A DNA stretch of 32,986 nucleotides from Actinophytocola sp036402745 (GTDB taxonomy: Bacteria > Actinomycetota > Actinomycetes > Mycobacteriales > Pseudonocardiaceae), in contig NZ_DASWSJ010000029.1 in NCBI RefSeq assembly GCF_036402745.1, forward strand, positions 1 through 32,986. Direction: 5' to 3'. This document shows positions 18,082 through 25,821 of this stretch, one piece after another; position 1 is the stretch's first letter; every line of letters begins with the position of its first letter. The notes beneath the pieces are model-generated. The model ran no database searches, was not told where the DNA came from, and saw only the letters and a list, made by a program, of their open reading frames with translations. A program made the position numbers and the translations under genes.

Positions 18082-20597
18082 GGCGCCTCCCCCAGTGTCG
18101 CGTCGAGCCGGATCTCCTGGCCCACGGCGAGCTTCACCTCGGTGCGCCGCGTCCCGTACCGGACGCCGACCACGGTGGCCGGGTCCCCGCCGAGCCGGCG
18201 CAGCACCGCGGAGGTGAGCGTGCCGCCGGCCCAGTCGAGGTCGACGGCGAGCCCGCCGCGGCAGCGGACGCCGGTGACGCCGCCCTCGGGCCACGCGTTC
18301 GGCAGCGCGGGCAGCAGCCGGATCCCGCCGCCGTGGCTCTGCACCAGCATCTCCAGGATCGCGGCGGTGAACCCGTGGTTGCCGTCGATCTGGAACGGCG
18401 GGTGGGTGGAGAGCAGGTTGGGCAGCAGGCCGCCCCACCGCGAGCCGTCGACCGGCGCGTCGACGTGGGTGTCGCCGGTGAACGGCCGGGTGGCCTCGCG
18501 GAGCAGCGCGTGCGCGGTCTCGCCGTCGCCGAGCCGGGCGCGGAGCGCGATCTTCCAGGCCCACGACCAGCCCATCGCGCCGGCGCCGCGCCGGTCGAGC
18601 AGCCGTCCGGCGGCCTCCGCGAGGTCGGGTGTCCACTCGGGATCGATCTGGCCGAGCGGGTGCACGGTGACCATCTGGGACATGTGCCGGTGGGTGGGGT
18701 CGGCCTCGGGGAGGTCCTCGGCCCACTCGCCGAGCCAGCCCCCCGCGGTGACGAGCGGCGGCCGCAGCCGGGGCAGCGCGGCGGCGATCCGTGCGTCGAT
18801 CTCGTCGTCGACGCCCAGCAGCTCGATCGTGCGGCGGCAGCGCTCGAACAACGCCCGGATGAGCGCGCTGTCCATGGTGGGTGAGTACGTCAGCGACTCC
18901 CGCGTGCCGGCGGCGGAGACGAAGAGGTTCTCCGGTGAGGTGGCGGGGATCGTGTCGAGGTGGCCGTCCGCGCTCTCGACGAGCCAGTCGAGGCAGAACT
19001 CCGCGCAGCCGCGCAGCAGTGGCCAGCCGCGGTCGCGGAGGAAGCCGAGGTCGCCGGTGAACTCGTAGTGGTCCCAGACGTGCTGGACGAGCCAGACGCC
19101 GCCGAGCTGCCAGATCGCCCAGGACGGGTTGCCGTGCCCCATGCCGACCGGGAGCGCCCAGCCCCAGGGGTCGGTGTTGTGATGGGTGACCCAGCCGCGG
19201 GCGCCGTAGAGCTCGCGCGCCACGTCCGCGCCGGTGACCGCGAGCCGGTCGAGCAGGTCGACGAGCGGCAGGTGGCACTCGGGCAGGCCGGCGGGCTCGG
19301 CCGGCCAGTAGTTCATCTGCGTGTTGATGTTGACCGTGTAGTTCGACGACCAGGCTGGGCGCGGCTCCGCGTTCCAGATGCCCTGCAGGTTGGCCGGCGG
19401 CCCGCCACCAGGCCGCGACGCGGAGGCGAGGAGATACCGCCCGAGCTGGCACATGACCGTGGCGACCAGCCGCTCGTCGCCTCCACCCAGCACCTCGGCG
19501 ACGGCCACCGTGCCCCCGCGCCGAGCCCCGACCCGCACGGCGGTGCGACCGAGGAGTCCGCGGAAGTCGGCCTCGTGCTCGGCCAGCAGCTCGTCCGCTC
19601 CCCGTGCCGCGGCCCGCTCCGCGACCGAGACCGCATGCGCGAGCTGCTCCTCGCGCGACCGCCCGCTGCGCGGGGCTTGGCCTCCGGCCCCCGAATCCAG
19701 CCTACGCGGGGGGACCGACAGTTCCGGCCGCTCGTGGGCCGACCACACAGGACGCTCACCGGGCGCACCCAGCGGGTCCTCCCGCGACGCCCCGGAACCG
19801 TCGGTGCCGTGCCGTAGCGTGGAACCGGGGGCCGGAGGCCAATGCGCCGCCGCACTGGTCGAGCTCGCCAGGGTCACCAGCAGCCGCCGGAAACCCCGCA
19901 CCACGCCGTCCTCCACCACTCCGTCCGTCTCCACCGCCGGCGCCACCGCGGCGAACGGGTCGTACCCGTCGACCGGGCCGGAGGCGTACCGGTGCGCGGG
20001 CACCCCAGGCTCGTGCCGCGGCGCCCCGTCCACCGGCACCGCAACACCCAGCGCCAGGCCCGACCGCCGCACCACCCGCAGCGGCGACGTCAGCGACAGC
20101 GACAGGTCGACAGGTCCATCGGCCGACACGGCCACACACAGCACCCCGGCCGGCTTGCTCGCCCACGTCCGCCGCGTCACCTCGACGCCCGACACGACCA
20201 CAAGCTCGGTCACCACCCCGGTGTCCAGGTTCAGCGAACGGCCGCGGAACCGGGCGGCGCCCGGCAAGGTCAGCCACAGATCGGCGAACGGCAGGTACTC
20301 CTGGCTGTACGGCCCCTCGAACGCCATCAGCAACGACTCCGCGCCGCGGAAGTCCCCCGAACGCAGCGCCGACCGCACCGCAGCCAACCGTGCGGGCCCG
20401 GCGCCCCCAGCCACCACCGCGGCCAAGGCGGCAGCGGGGCCGGCCGGCGTGCCCGACCACACGGTCGAGTCGTTCACCTGGACGCGGGCCCGGACGCCGC
20501 CGAACACCATCGCGCCCAGCCGGCCGTTGCCGACCGGCGCCGCCTCCTCCCACGTGGCGGCCGGCGACGGCCACGACACCACGAGATCGCGGCTCAT
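18075..20597 (-). CDS. GH95 alpha-L-fucosidase (or alpha-L-galactosidase)
   Basis: 840 residues without a signal peptide, hence intracellular. It inverts alpha-1,2-fucosyl or related alpha-L-galactosyl bonds. The N-terminal beta domain is followed by an (alpha/alpha)6 barrel. The catalytic residues of the family are all visible: N423 and N425 in NYTVNINTQMNYWPAE, E556 in ATSPENLF and D738 in FQIDGNHG. Residues about 252-307 are a Pro/Arg/Gly-rich insert encoded by a 166-bp palindrome (separate entry), between a beta strand and EEQLAHAVSVAERAAARG. The barrel core is intact, so activity is plausible. ATG 20597 overlaps the permease stop (ATGA). L-galactose specificity, known for some GH95 members, cannot be excluded. 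Confidence 0.93.
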   Translation of the reverse strand: MSRDLVVSWPSPAATWEEAAPVGNGRLGAMVFGGVRARVQVNDSTVWSGTPAGPAAALAAVVAGGAGPARLAAVRSALRSGDFRGAESLLMAFEGPYSQEYLPFADLWLTLPGAARFRGRSLNLDTGVVTELVVVSGVEVTRRTWASKPAGVLCVAVSADGPVDLSLSLTSPLRVVRRSGLALGVAVPVDGAPRHEPGVPAHRYASGPVDGYDPFAAVAPAVETDGVVEDGVVRGFRRLLVTLASSTSAAAHWPPAPGSTLRHGTDGSGASREDPLGAPGERPVWSAHERPELSVPPRRLDSGAGGQAPRSGRSREEQLAHAVSVAERAAARGADELLAEHEADFRGLLGRTAVRVGARRGGTVAVAEVLGGGDERLVATVMCQLGRYLLASASRPGGGPPANLQGIWNAEPRPAWSSNYTVNINTQMNYWPAEPAGLPECHLPLVDLLDRLAVTGADVARELYGARGWVTHHNTDPWGWALPVGMGHGNPSWAIWQLGGVWLVQHVWDHYEFTGDLGFLRDRGWPLLRGCAEFCLDWLVESADGHLDTIPATSPENLFVSAAGTRESLTYSPTMDSALIRALFERCRRTIELLGVDDEIDARIAAALPRLRPPLVTAGGWLGEWAEDLPEADPTHRHMSQMVTVHPLGQIDPEWTPDLAEAAGRLLDRRGAGAMGWSWAWKIALRARLGDGETAHALLREATRPFTGDTHVDAPVDGSRWGGLLPNLLSTHPPFQIDGNHGFTAAILEMLVQSHGGGIRLLPALPNAWPEGGVTGVRCRGGLAVDLDWAGGTLTSAVLRRLGGDPATVVGVRYGTRRTEVKLAVGQEIRLDATLGEAPC
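19677..19842. repeat. 166-bp imperfect palindrome inserted in frame in the GH95 gene
   Basis: The ends are perfect 17-bp inverted repeats beginning TTGGCCTCCGGCCCCCG at 19677 and mirrored to 19842. Similarity between the arms continues inward. By hand about 51 of the first 68 positions match, including ACCGACAGTTCCGG against ACCGACGGTTCCGG. The middle 30 or so bases form the loop. It encodes a low-complexity stretch (for example GTDGSGASREDPLGAPGERP) absent from the usual GH95 fold, and the reading frame is kept. No other copy occurs in this window. It resembles a MITE or a Rickettsia-type palindromic element that tolerates insertion in proteins. Confidence 0.75.
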
Positions 20598-21475
20598 TTG
20601 ATCCCCGTGAAGCCGATGGAGTTCACGATCCGCTTGCCGAACACCACGAACAGCACCAACATCGGCAGCGCCGCGATCAGCGTGGCGGCCATCAGCCCGG
20701 CCCAGTCCGGCGCCGCGTTCGGCGAGGACTGCTTGAACACGCCGAGCGCGAGCGTCAGCGGCTGCACGTCCTCCTTGTTCGTCACCAGCAGCGGCCAGAA
20801 GTAGTCGTTCCACGCCACGATGAACATCAGCAGCGACACCGTCGTGAGTGGACCGGACGACATCGGCACGATGATGCGGAAGAAGATCCGGAAGTGACCG
20901 GCGCCGTCGATGAGCGCGGCCTCCTCGATCTCGTCCGACAGCCCCAGCATGAACTGGCGCAGGAAGAACAACGCGAACGCGAAGAACAACGCGTTGGGCG
21001 CGATCAGCCCCGCGAAGCTGTTGGTGAGCCCGAGGTCCTTGACGAGCACGAAGTTCGGCAACATCGTGAACACCGACGGCACCATCAACGCGCACAGCAG
21101 CAACCCGAACACGGCGTTGCGCCCACGCCACCGCAGCCGCGCGAACGCGTACGCCGCGGCCGACGAGCACAGCACCACGCACACCGTCTGCCCCACCGCG
21201 TAGATCAGCGAGTTCCGCAGGTACAGCAACACGTCCAGGGACGCCCCCGAGCCACCCTCGGCCTGCGCCTCCCGCAGCGAGGCGAGCCCGAGCACCCGCT
21301 TGAACGCACCCCACGTGAAGTCGACCGGCAGCACCGACGACGGGTCGGTCGACAGCGCGAAGTTGTTCGACAGCGCGGTACGCACGATCCAGTAGAACGG
21401 GAACAGCGTGATCACCAGGATCACCGCGAGGAACACGAAGGCGAGGATGCGGCCCAGGGACAGCCGTGCGGACAT
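20594..21475 (-). CDS. Carbohydrate ABC transporter permease, MalG type
   Basis: A 293-residue inner-membrane protein with six predicted helices. The first is LAFVFLAVILVITLFPFYWI. The ATPase-coupling EAA loop reads EEAALIDGAGHFRIFFRIIV. It pairs with the MalF-type permease 12 bases upstream to form the channel for the lipoprotein-bound sugar. The ATG at 21475 is followed by the usual short cytoplasmic start. Its stop overlaps the GH95 ATG. No ATPase gene is in the cluster, so a shared MsiK-type ATPase elsewhere is expected. Confidence 0.95.
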   Translation of the reverse strand: MSARLSLGRILAFVFLAVILVITLFPFYWIVRTALSNNFALSTDPSSVLPVDFTWGAFKRVLGLASLREAQAEGGSGASLDVLLYLRNSLIYAVGQTVCVVLCSSAAAYAFARLRWRGRNAVFGLLLCALMVPSVFTMLPNFVLVKDLGLTNSFAGLIAPNALFFAFALFFLRQFMLGLSDEIEEAALIDGAGHFRIFFRIIVPMSSGPLTTVSLLMFIVAWNDYFWPLLVTNKEDVQPLTLALGVFKQSSPNAAPDWAGLMAATLIAALPMLVLFVVFGKRIVNSIGFTGIK

Positions 21476-21487
21476 GGCGGACCTCCC

Positions 21488-22450
21488 TCAGCTCAGGTCG
21501 GACTCGTTGGCGCGGGCGAGGCGCAGCTGGGTGAACGTGACGCCGATCAGCAGCACGAGCAACGCGAGCGACATCGTGGCCGCGTAGCCGAAGTCGAACT
21601 CGCCGAACGCCTTGCGGTAGATGTACATCTGCAGCACGTTCGACGCGTTCGCCGGGCCGCCCTGGGTGGTCACCTGGACGACGTCGAACACCTGGAAGGA
21701 GTTGATCACCGACAGGACGACCACCATCACCAGGATCGGCCGCAGCAACGGCAGCGTCAGCCGGAAGAACATCTGCGGCTCGCTCGCGCCGTCCACCCGG
21801 CCGGCCTCGTAGATGGCCGGCGGGATCGTCTGCAGGCCGGCGAAGATCAGCACGGCGAAGTAGCCCATCCACTTCCAGATGCTGATCACCGCGAGCGTCG
21901 GGATCGCCCAGCCGGCGCCGAAGAACTGGACGGTGTCCCCGGTGAGGCTCTTGAGCAGCACGTTGAGGATGCCCAGCTGCGGGTCCAGCATCCACTGCCA
22001 CACCAGGGCGGCGACGACGTTGGAGATGAGGAACGGCAGCAGGATCACGCCGCGGACCACCGTCGAGCGGGTCATCCGGTGCAGGATCGCGGCGATGGCG
22101 AGGGAGATCAGCGTGCCGGCCAGCACCGAGATGAGTACGAAGTAGACGGTGATGCCCAGCGAGTGCCAGAACACGTCGTCGCCGAGCAGCTGGCGGAAGT
22201 TCGCCAGCCCGACCCACTTCGGCGGGGTGAGCACGTGGAACTCGGTGAAGCTGAGGTAGATCCCGCGCACGAGCGGCAGCCCGTAGAACGCGCCGAACCC
22301 GACGAGCGCCGGCGCGACCAGCAGCCACGCCACCCGCGCGTCACCCCGGCGCGCGGCCGGCGCGGCGGGCTTGCGCCTTCTCGGCCTCGCGGACGGCGAG
22401 GCCGCGGCGGTGCGCACCGCTGCCCTGTTGTGTTGCGACGTGACCGCCAC
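21488..22450 (-). CDS. Carbohydrate ABC transporter permease, MalF/UgpA type
   Basis: 320 residues. An Arg/Ala-rich cytoplasmic N terminus precedes six membrane helices (first LLVAPALVGFGAFYGLPLV). The EAA loop is YEAGRVDGASEPQMFFRLTL. The IYLSFTEFHVLTPPKWVGLANF segment is typical of sugar permease 1. It starts 15 bases after the GH27 stop and ends 12 bases before its partner permease. Together with the lipoprotein it forms a CUT1-type importer for oligosaccharides. Confidence 0.95.
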   Translation of the reverse strand: MAVTSQHNRAAVRTAAASPSARPRRRKPAAPAARRGDARVAWLLVAPALVGFGAFYGLPLVRGIYLSFTEFHVLTPPKWVGLANFRQLLGDDVFWHSLGITVYFVLISVLAGTLISLAIAAILHRMTRSTVVRGVILLPFLISNVVAALVWQWMLDPQLGILNVLLKSLTGDTVQFFGAGWAIPTLAVISIWKWMGYFAVLIFAGLQTIPPAIYEAGRVDGASEPQMFFRLTLPLLRPILVMVVVLSVINSFQVFDVVQVTTQGGPANASNVLQMYIYRKAFGEFDFGYAATMSLALLVLLIGVTFTQLRLARANESDLS

Positions 22451-22465
22451 GGCCTGCTCCCTTCC

Positions 22466-24526
22466 TCAGACGGTGATCCGGTCGATGTCCGGCGCGTAGT
22501 CGCCCGGGTTGCCGAACTTCACGGTGTTGGCGCCGGCCTTGAGCCGCACCGGCACGGTCACGTGCTGCGCGGTGTCCCAGTCGTTGTCGGCCGAGCCGGC
22601 CATCGGCAGCTGGAACGCCGTGCCGTTGACCGTGACCACGATCGTGCGGCTGGACGAGGCGTCCACGTAGTCGATCGTCATCAGGTACGTGCCGGCCGCG
22701 GGCGCGCTCACCGGGCCGTAGGTCAGCGAGCCGCTGCCGCCGAGGTTGCCGGCCTTGCCGCCGCCGGAGCACCTCGCGCAGCCGCTGCGGGACGCGCCGC
22801 CGTCGAGCGTGTTCGCGGCCGCCTCGGCCTCGTAGGCCACCCGCCCGCCCGCGGCCGGTGTGGTCACCTCGATCGCCTTGCTGGGCGCGGACCGCGTGCC
22901 GTCACCGCCGACCGCGACGACGCCGAAGGAGTACCCGGTCGCCGCCGAGAGCCCCTCGACGGTCACCGACGTGTCCGAAGTGGACGCGACGGTCCGGCCG
23001 CCGGAGACCACCTCGTAGTGCGAGACTCCCCGCGCGTACTCGGACCTGTCCCACGACAGCGTCACCGAGGACGCGCCCGCCCCCGTGCCGCGGACCAGGG
23101 TCGGCGTGGCCGGCAGCTTCCCGGCGTCCTTCGGGGTGACCCGCAGCAGCTGCGTGCCGTGCGTGGTGAGCACGGTGCTGATGCCGTCCGTCGAGCCGAG
23201 GCCGCGCTTGGCCCAGATGTCGCGCACGGACGCCGGGCCGGTGATGCCGAGGTCCGCCCAGCTCGCGGTGACCCGCTTCGGCACGTCGTCCAGGTTGAAC
23301 AGCGCTACCACGTAGCTGCCGTCGGCCTGGCGCGAGAACCACACCTGCTGGCGGGTGGCCTGGCTCAGCGGCTTGGCCGGCCTGCCCGCCTGGTCGATGG
23401 CGATGACCTCGTCGTTCGTCAGCAGCGACAGGCCGTAGGCGTCCAGTGTGGTCAGGTCGTCGCCGAGGTAGAGCGGCGAGGACTCGATCGCCCACAACGT
23501 CAGATAGCTCTGCCGCTCGGCCTCGGTGAGGCCGTCCATCTCGGCGTTGCCGACGTTGAGCGAGTCCAGGTTGTTCCAGTGGCCGGGCCCGGCGTGCGGG
23601 ATCCACTGCACCACGTCGTTCCACCGCTGCTTCACCGAGTTGTTCCAGGTCACCAGCGTGTCGCAGTAGCACTCGACGTCGGTGTCGATGCGCCAGCCGT
23701 TGGTGTTCGTCCGCCACACGTCCGCCTTGGTGGGGCTCAGCGCCCAGGAAATGATGAACTCGATCGGCCGGCCGGTCCGGTCGAGCGCGCGCCGGTAGGC
23801 CTTGACGTCCTCGGTGTTGTCATAGTTCTCCCCGCCCCGGAACGAGCCGGGGCCGACGCCGTCGAGCTTGAGGAAGTCCACACCCCAGCCGGCGAGCAGG
23901 CCGGCGATCGAGTCGACGTACGCCTGCGCGCAGGGGTTGCTGAAGTCGATCTTGTAGGCCTCGTCCCAGCCGTTGGTCTTGCGCAGGTCCGGGTAGACGA
24001 GGTCGCGCGTGTGGCAGCCGGTCGTGCCGTAGATCGGCGAGTTGCCGCCGTTGTACGCGCCGAGGTACAGGCCCACCGCGAGGTAGGAGCCGAGCTTGAG
24101 TCCCTTGCCGTGCACGTGGTCGGCGAGCCAGCGCATCCCGTGCGGGAACTTGGCCGGGTCGACGAGCGGGCGGGCGTAGGTGTCGAAACCCTTGTGCCAG
24201 CCGGCATCGACGTTGACGTTGGTGTAGCCGTGCCGCTTGAGCTTGGCGGCCAGCACGTCGGCCTGCGTGACGACGTTGGCCTCGGTGAGCCAGCTCGCCG
24301 GGCCGTTCGGGTTGACGCCCGGGTAGTTGGTGGCCTGCAGGCTCCAGCTGCTCCACCCCAGGTAAGGCTTCGCGGCCGGCGCCGGCGCCGGCCGGGGCTG
24401 CGCGGCGGGGGCGGCGGGGACGATGGCCGGGACGGTGGCCGGGGCGGCCGCCGGGCCGGCCAAGAGCATGGTCCCGGCGATCGCGACCGCGCCGAGCATC
24501 GCGGTCACGAGGCGAGTGCGTGCCAT
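22466..24526 (-). CDS. Secreted GH27 alpha-galactosidase-like enzyme with FN3 and CBM35 domains
   Basis: 686 residues. A signal peptide (AVAIAGTMLLAGPAAA) and a Pro/Ala linker lead to a GH27 barrel opening with YLGWSSWSLQA. The retaining nucleophile is Asp about 220 in FLKLDGVG, and the acid/base is an Asp near 282 in WRIDTDVE. A C-terminal beta domain follows, then an FN3 domain (about 465-560) and a CBM35-type module (about 570-686, from VAYEAEAAANTLDGG). The family removes alpha-D-galactose or beta-L-arabinopyranose from polysaccharides; the true substrate is open. ATG 24526 has AAAGG eight bases upstream. It follows the dehydratase-like gene by 39 bases. As the only secreted hydrolase of the operon it probably acts first on polymer. 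Confidence 0.92.
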   Translation of the reverse strand: MARTRLVTAMLGAVAIAGTMLLAGPAAAPATVPAIVPAAPAAQPRPAPAPAAKPYLGWSSWSLQATNYPGVNPNGPASWLTEANVVTQADVLAAKLKRHGYTNVNVDAGWHKGFDTYARPLVDPAKFPHGMRWLADHVHGKGLKLGSYLAVGLYLGAYNGGNSPIYGTTGCHTRDLVYPDLRKTNGWDEAYKIDFSNPCAQAYVDSIAGLLAGWGVDFLKLDGVGPGSFRGGENYDNTEDVKAYRRALDRTGRPIEFIISWALSPTKADVWRTNTNGWRIDTDVECYCDTLVTWNNSVKQRWNDVVQWIPHAGPGHWNNLDSLNVGNAEMDGLTEAERQSYLTLWAIESSPLYLGDDLTTLDAYGLSLLTNDEVIAIDQAGRPAKPLSQATRQQVWFSRQADGSYVVALFNLDDVPKRVTASWADLGITGPASVRDIWAKRGLGSTDGISTVLTTHGTQLLRVTPKDAGKLPATPTLVRGTGAGASSVTLSWDRSEYARGVSHYEVVSGGRTVASTSDTSVTVEGLSAATGYSFGVVAVGGDGTRSAPSKAIEVTTPAAGGRVAYEAEAAANTLDGGASRSGCARCSGGGKAGNLGGSGSLTYGPVSAPAAGTYLMTIDYVDASSSRTIVVTVNGTAFQLPMAGSADNDWDTAQHVTVPVRLKAGANTVKFGNPGDYAPDIDRITV

Positions 24527-24565
24527 CCTGGTCACCTTTCGTTCGCTCCGTTGCAAAACGTTCGG

Positions 24566-25666
24566 TCAGGCCACTCTGCGGTCGTCCATCGCGTCCCGGT
24601 CCCAGGCGATGCCGAGCCCCGGCGTCTCCGGGGCGACCGCGTGACCGTCCACAACGGACATCTCGGTCGTGGTGATCGCACGCAGCTGCGGGATGTGCTC
24701 GACGAACCGGCCGTTGGGGATCGCCGCCGCGAGGCTCACGTGCAGCTCCATCAGGAAGTGCGGGCACACCTCGACGCCGAACGCCTCGGCCAGGTGCGCG
24801 ACCTTGAGCCACGGCGTGATCCCGCCGACCCGGGCCACGTCCACCTGCACCACCGACGCCGCCTCGCGGGCGAGGTACTCGCGGAACTGGCCGACGGAGT
24901 ACAGCGACTCGCCCACCGCGACGGGGATGCCGGTCGTGCGGGCGAGCCGCGCGTGCCCGGCGACGTCGTCGGCCGGCAGCGGCTCCTCCAGCCAGGACAG
25001 GTCCACCGGCGCGAACAGCTCCGCCCGACGGATCGCCTCGGCGCAGGTCAGCGACTGGTTGGCGTCGGCCATCAGCGCGAACCGGGGGCCGACCGCGTCG
25101 CGGACCGCCCGCAACCGCTCGAGGTCCTCGGCCGCGGTCGGCTTGCCCACCTTCACCTTCACGCCCTGCCAGCCCGCGGCGGCCGCGGCCTTGGCGCCGA
25201 CGACGAGTTCCTCCGTGGACAGCTGCAGCCAGCCGCCCTCGGTGTCGTACATCGGGACGTGCGGGTCGAACCCGCCGGCCACCCGCCACAGCGGCTCGCC
25301 CGCGCGCAGGCAGCGCAGGTCCCACAGCGCGGTGTCGATCGCGGCGAGCGCGAGCGAGGTGATCGCGCCGACCGTGGTGGCGCGGGTGGAGGCGAACAGC
25401 TGGTGCCAGACTGCCTCGATCCGCCGGGAGTCGGCGCCGGCCAGCTGGGGGAGCAGGTGGTCGCGCAGCAGCGCGAGGACGGCGGTGCCGCCGGTGCCGA
25501 TCGTGTAGGAGTAGCCGAGGCCGGTCGCGCCGTCGTCGGTACGCAGCTCGACGAAGATCGTCTCCTGGGTCCGGAAGGCCTGCACGGCGTCCGTGCGCAC
25601 CCGCTCGACCGCGACGTTCACCAGGAACGCTTCCGCTGTCCGGACGACGCTCACACCGGCCCTCAT
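24566..25666 (-). CDS. Enolase superfamily (mandelate racemase subgroup) acid-sugar dehydratase-like enzyme
   Basis: 366 residues with a capping domain and a beta/alpha barrel. The catalytic set of the mandelate racemase subgroup is complete: K170-x-K172 (VKVKVG), metal ligands D201 (ADANQ), E227 (WLEEPL) and E253 (VGESL), and the D276/H303 pair (QVDVARVGG, CPHFLMELH). Most such enzymes dehydrate sugar acids. With a fucosidase in the operon, L-fuconate or L-galactonate are attractive substrates, but specificity cannot be read from sequence. It is the first gene after the palindromic operator. ATG 25666 has a weak ribosome site; GTG 25654 with GAGG seven bases upstream may be the real start. 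Confidence 0.88.
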   Translation of the reverse strand: MRAGVSVVRTAEAFLVNVAVERVRTDAVQAFRTQETIFVELRTDDGATGLGYSYTIGTGGTAVLALLRDHLLPQLAGADSRRIEAVWHQLFASTRATTVGAITSLALAAIDTALWDLRCLRAGEPLWRVAGGFDPHVPMYDTEGGWLQLSTEELVVGAKAAAAAGWQGVKVKVGKPTAAEDLERLRAVRDAVGPRFALMADANQSLTCAEAIRRAELFAPVDLSWLEEPLPADDVAGHARLARTTGIPVAVGESLYSVGQFREYLAREAASVVQVDVARVGGITPWLKVAHLAEAFGVEVCPHFLMELHVSLAAAIPNGRFVEHIPQLRAITTTEMSVVDGHAVAPETPGLGIAWDRDAMDDRRVA

Positions 25667-25680
25667 CCCCGTTGATGATG

Positions 25681-25694
25681 GATCCTATAGGATC
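25681..25694. promoter_or_regulatory. Perfect 14-bp palindrome, probable operator at the head of the carbohydrate operon
   Basis: GATCCTATAGGATC is fully self-complementary and ends 15 bases from the ATG of the first operon gene. A related site (11 of 14 identical) precedes the GntR/FCD gene at 15739. Position so close to the start fits repression by blocking RNA polymerase. Confidence 0.7.
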
Positions 25695-25792
25695 TCTGAT
25701 GGCTGATTCTTGAAGCCCATTCGTCGGATGTCAACCCCCCACTTCTGTCACCGGCAGCGTCGGCCGGGTCGTCCGATTGGCCTATTGACCGT

Positions 25793-25808
25793 TGTGGTCC
25801 AGACCACA
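25793..25808. promoter_or_regulatory. DasR/NagR-like operator (dre-type site)
   Basis: TGTGGTCCAGACCACA, arms TGTGGTC and GACCACA. It matches the DasR consensus ACTGGTCTAGACCACT at 12 of 16 positions, including TGGTC and GACCA. It sits 14 bases before the alginate-lyase-type gene start. HutC-subfamily GntR regulators that sense glucosamine-6-phosphate bind such sites; no DasR gene is in the window. Confidence 0.5.
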
Positions 25809-25821
25809 CACACTGCTTGAC

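Noticed and set aside
19604..25675. Open frame of about 2000 codons on the plus strand
   Set aside because: It is antisense to GH95, both permeases, GH27 and the dehydratase-like gene. Its Arg/Gln/His/Pro-rich text is the mirror of high-GC codon bias.
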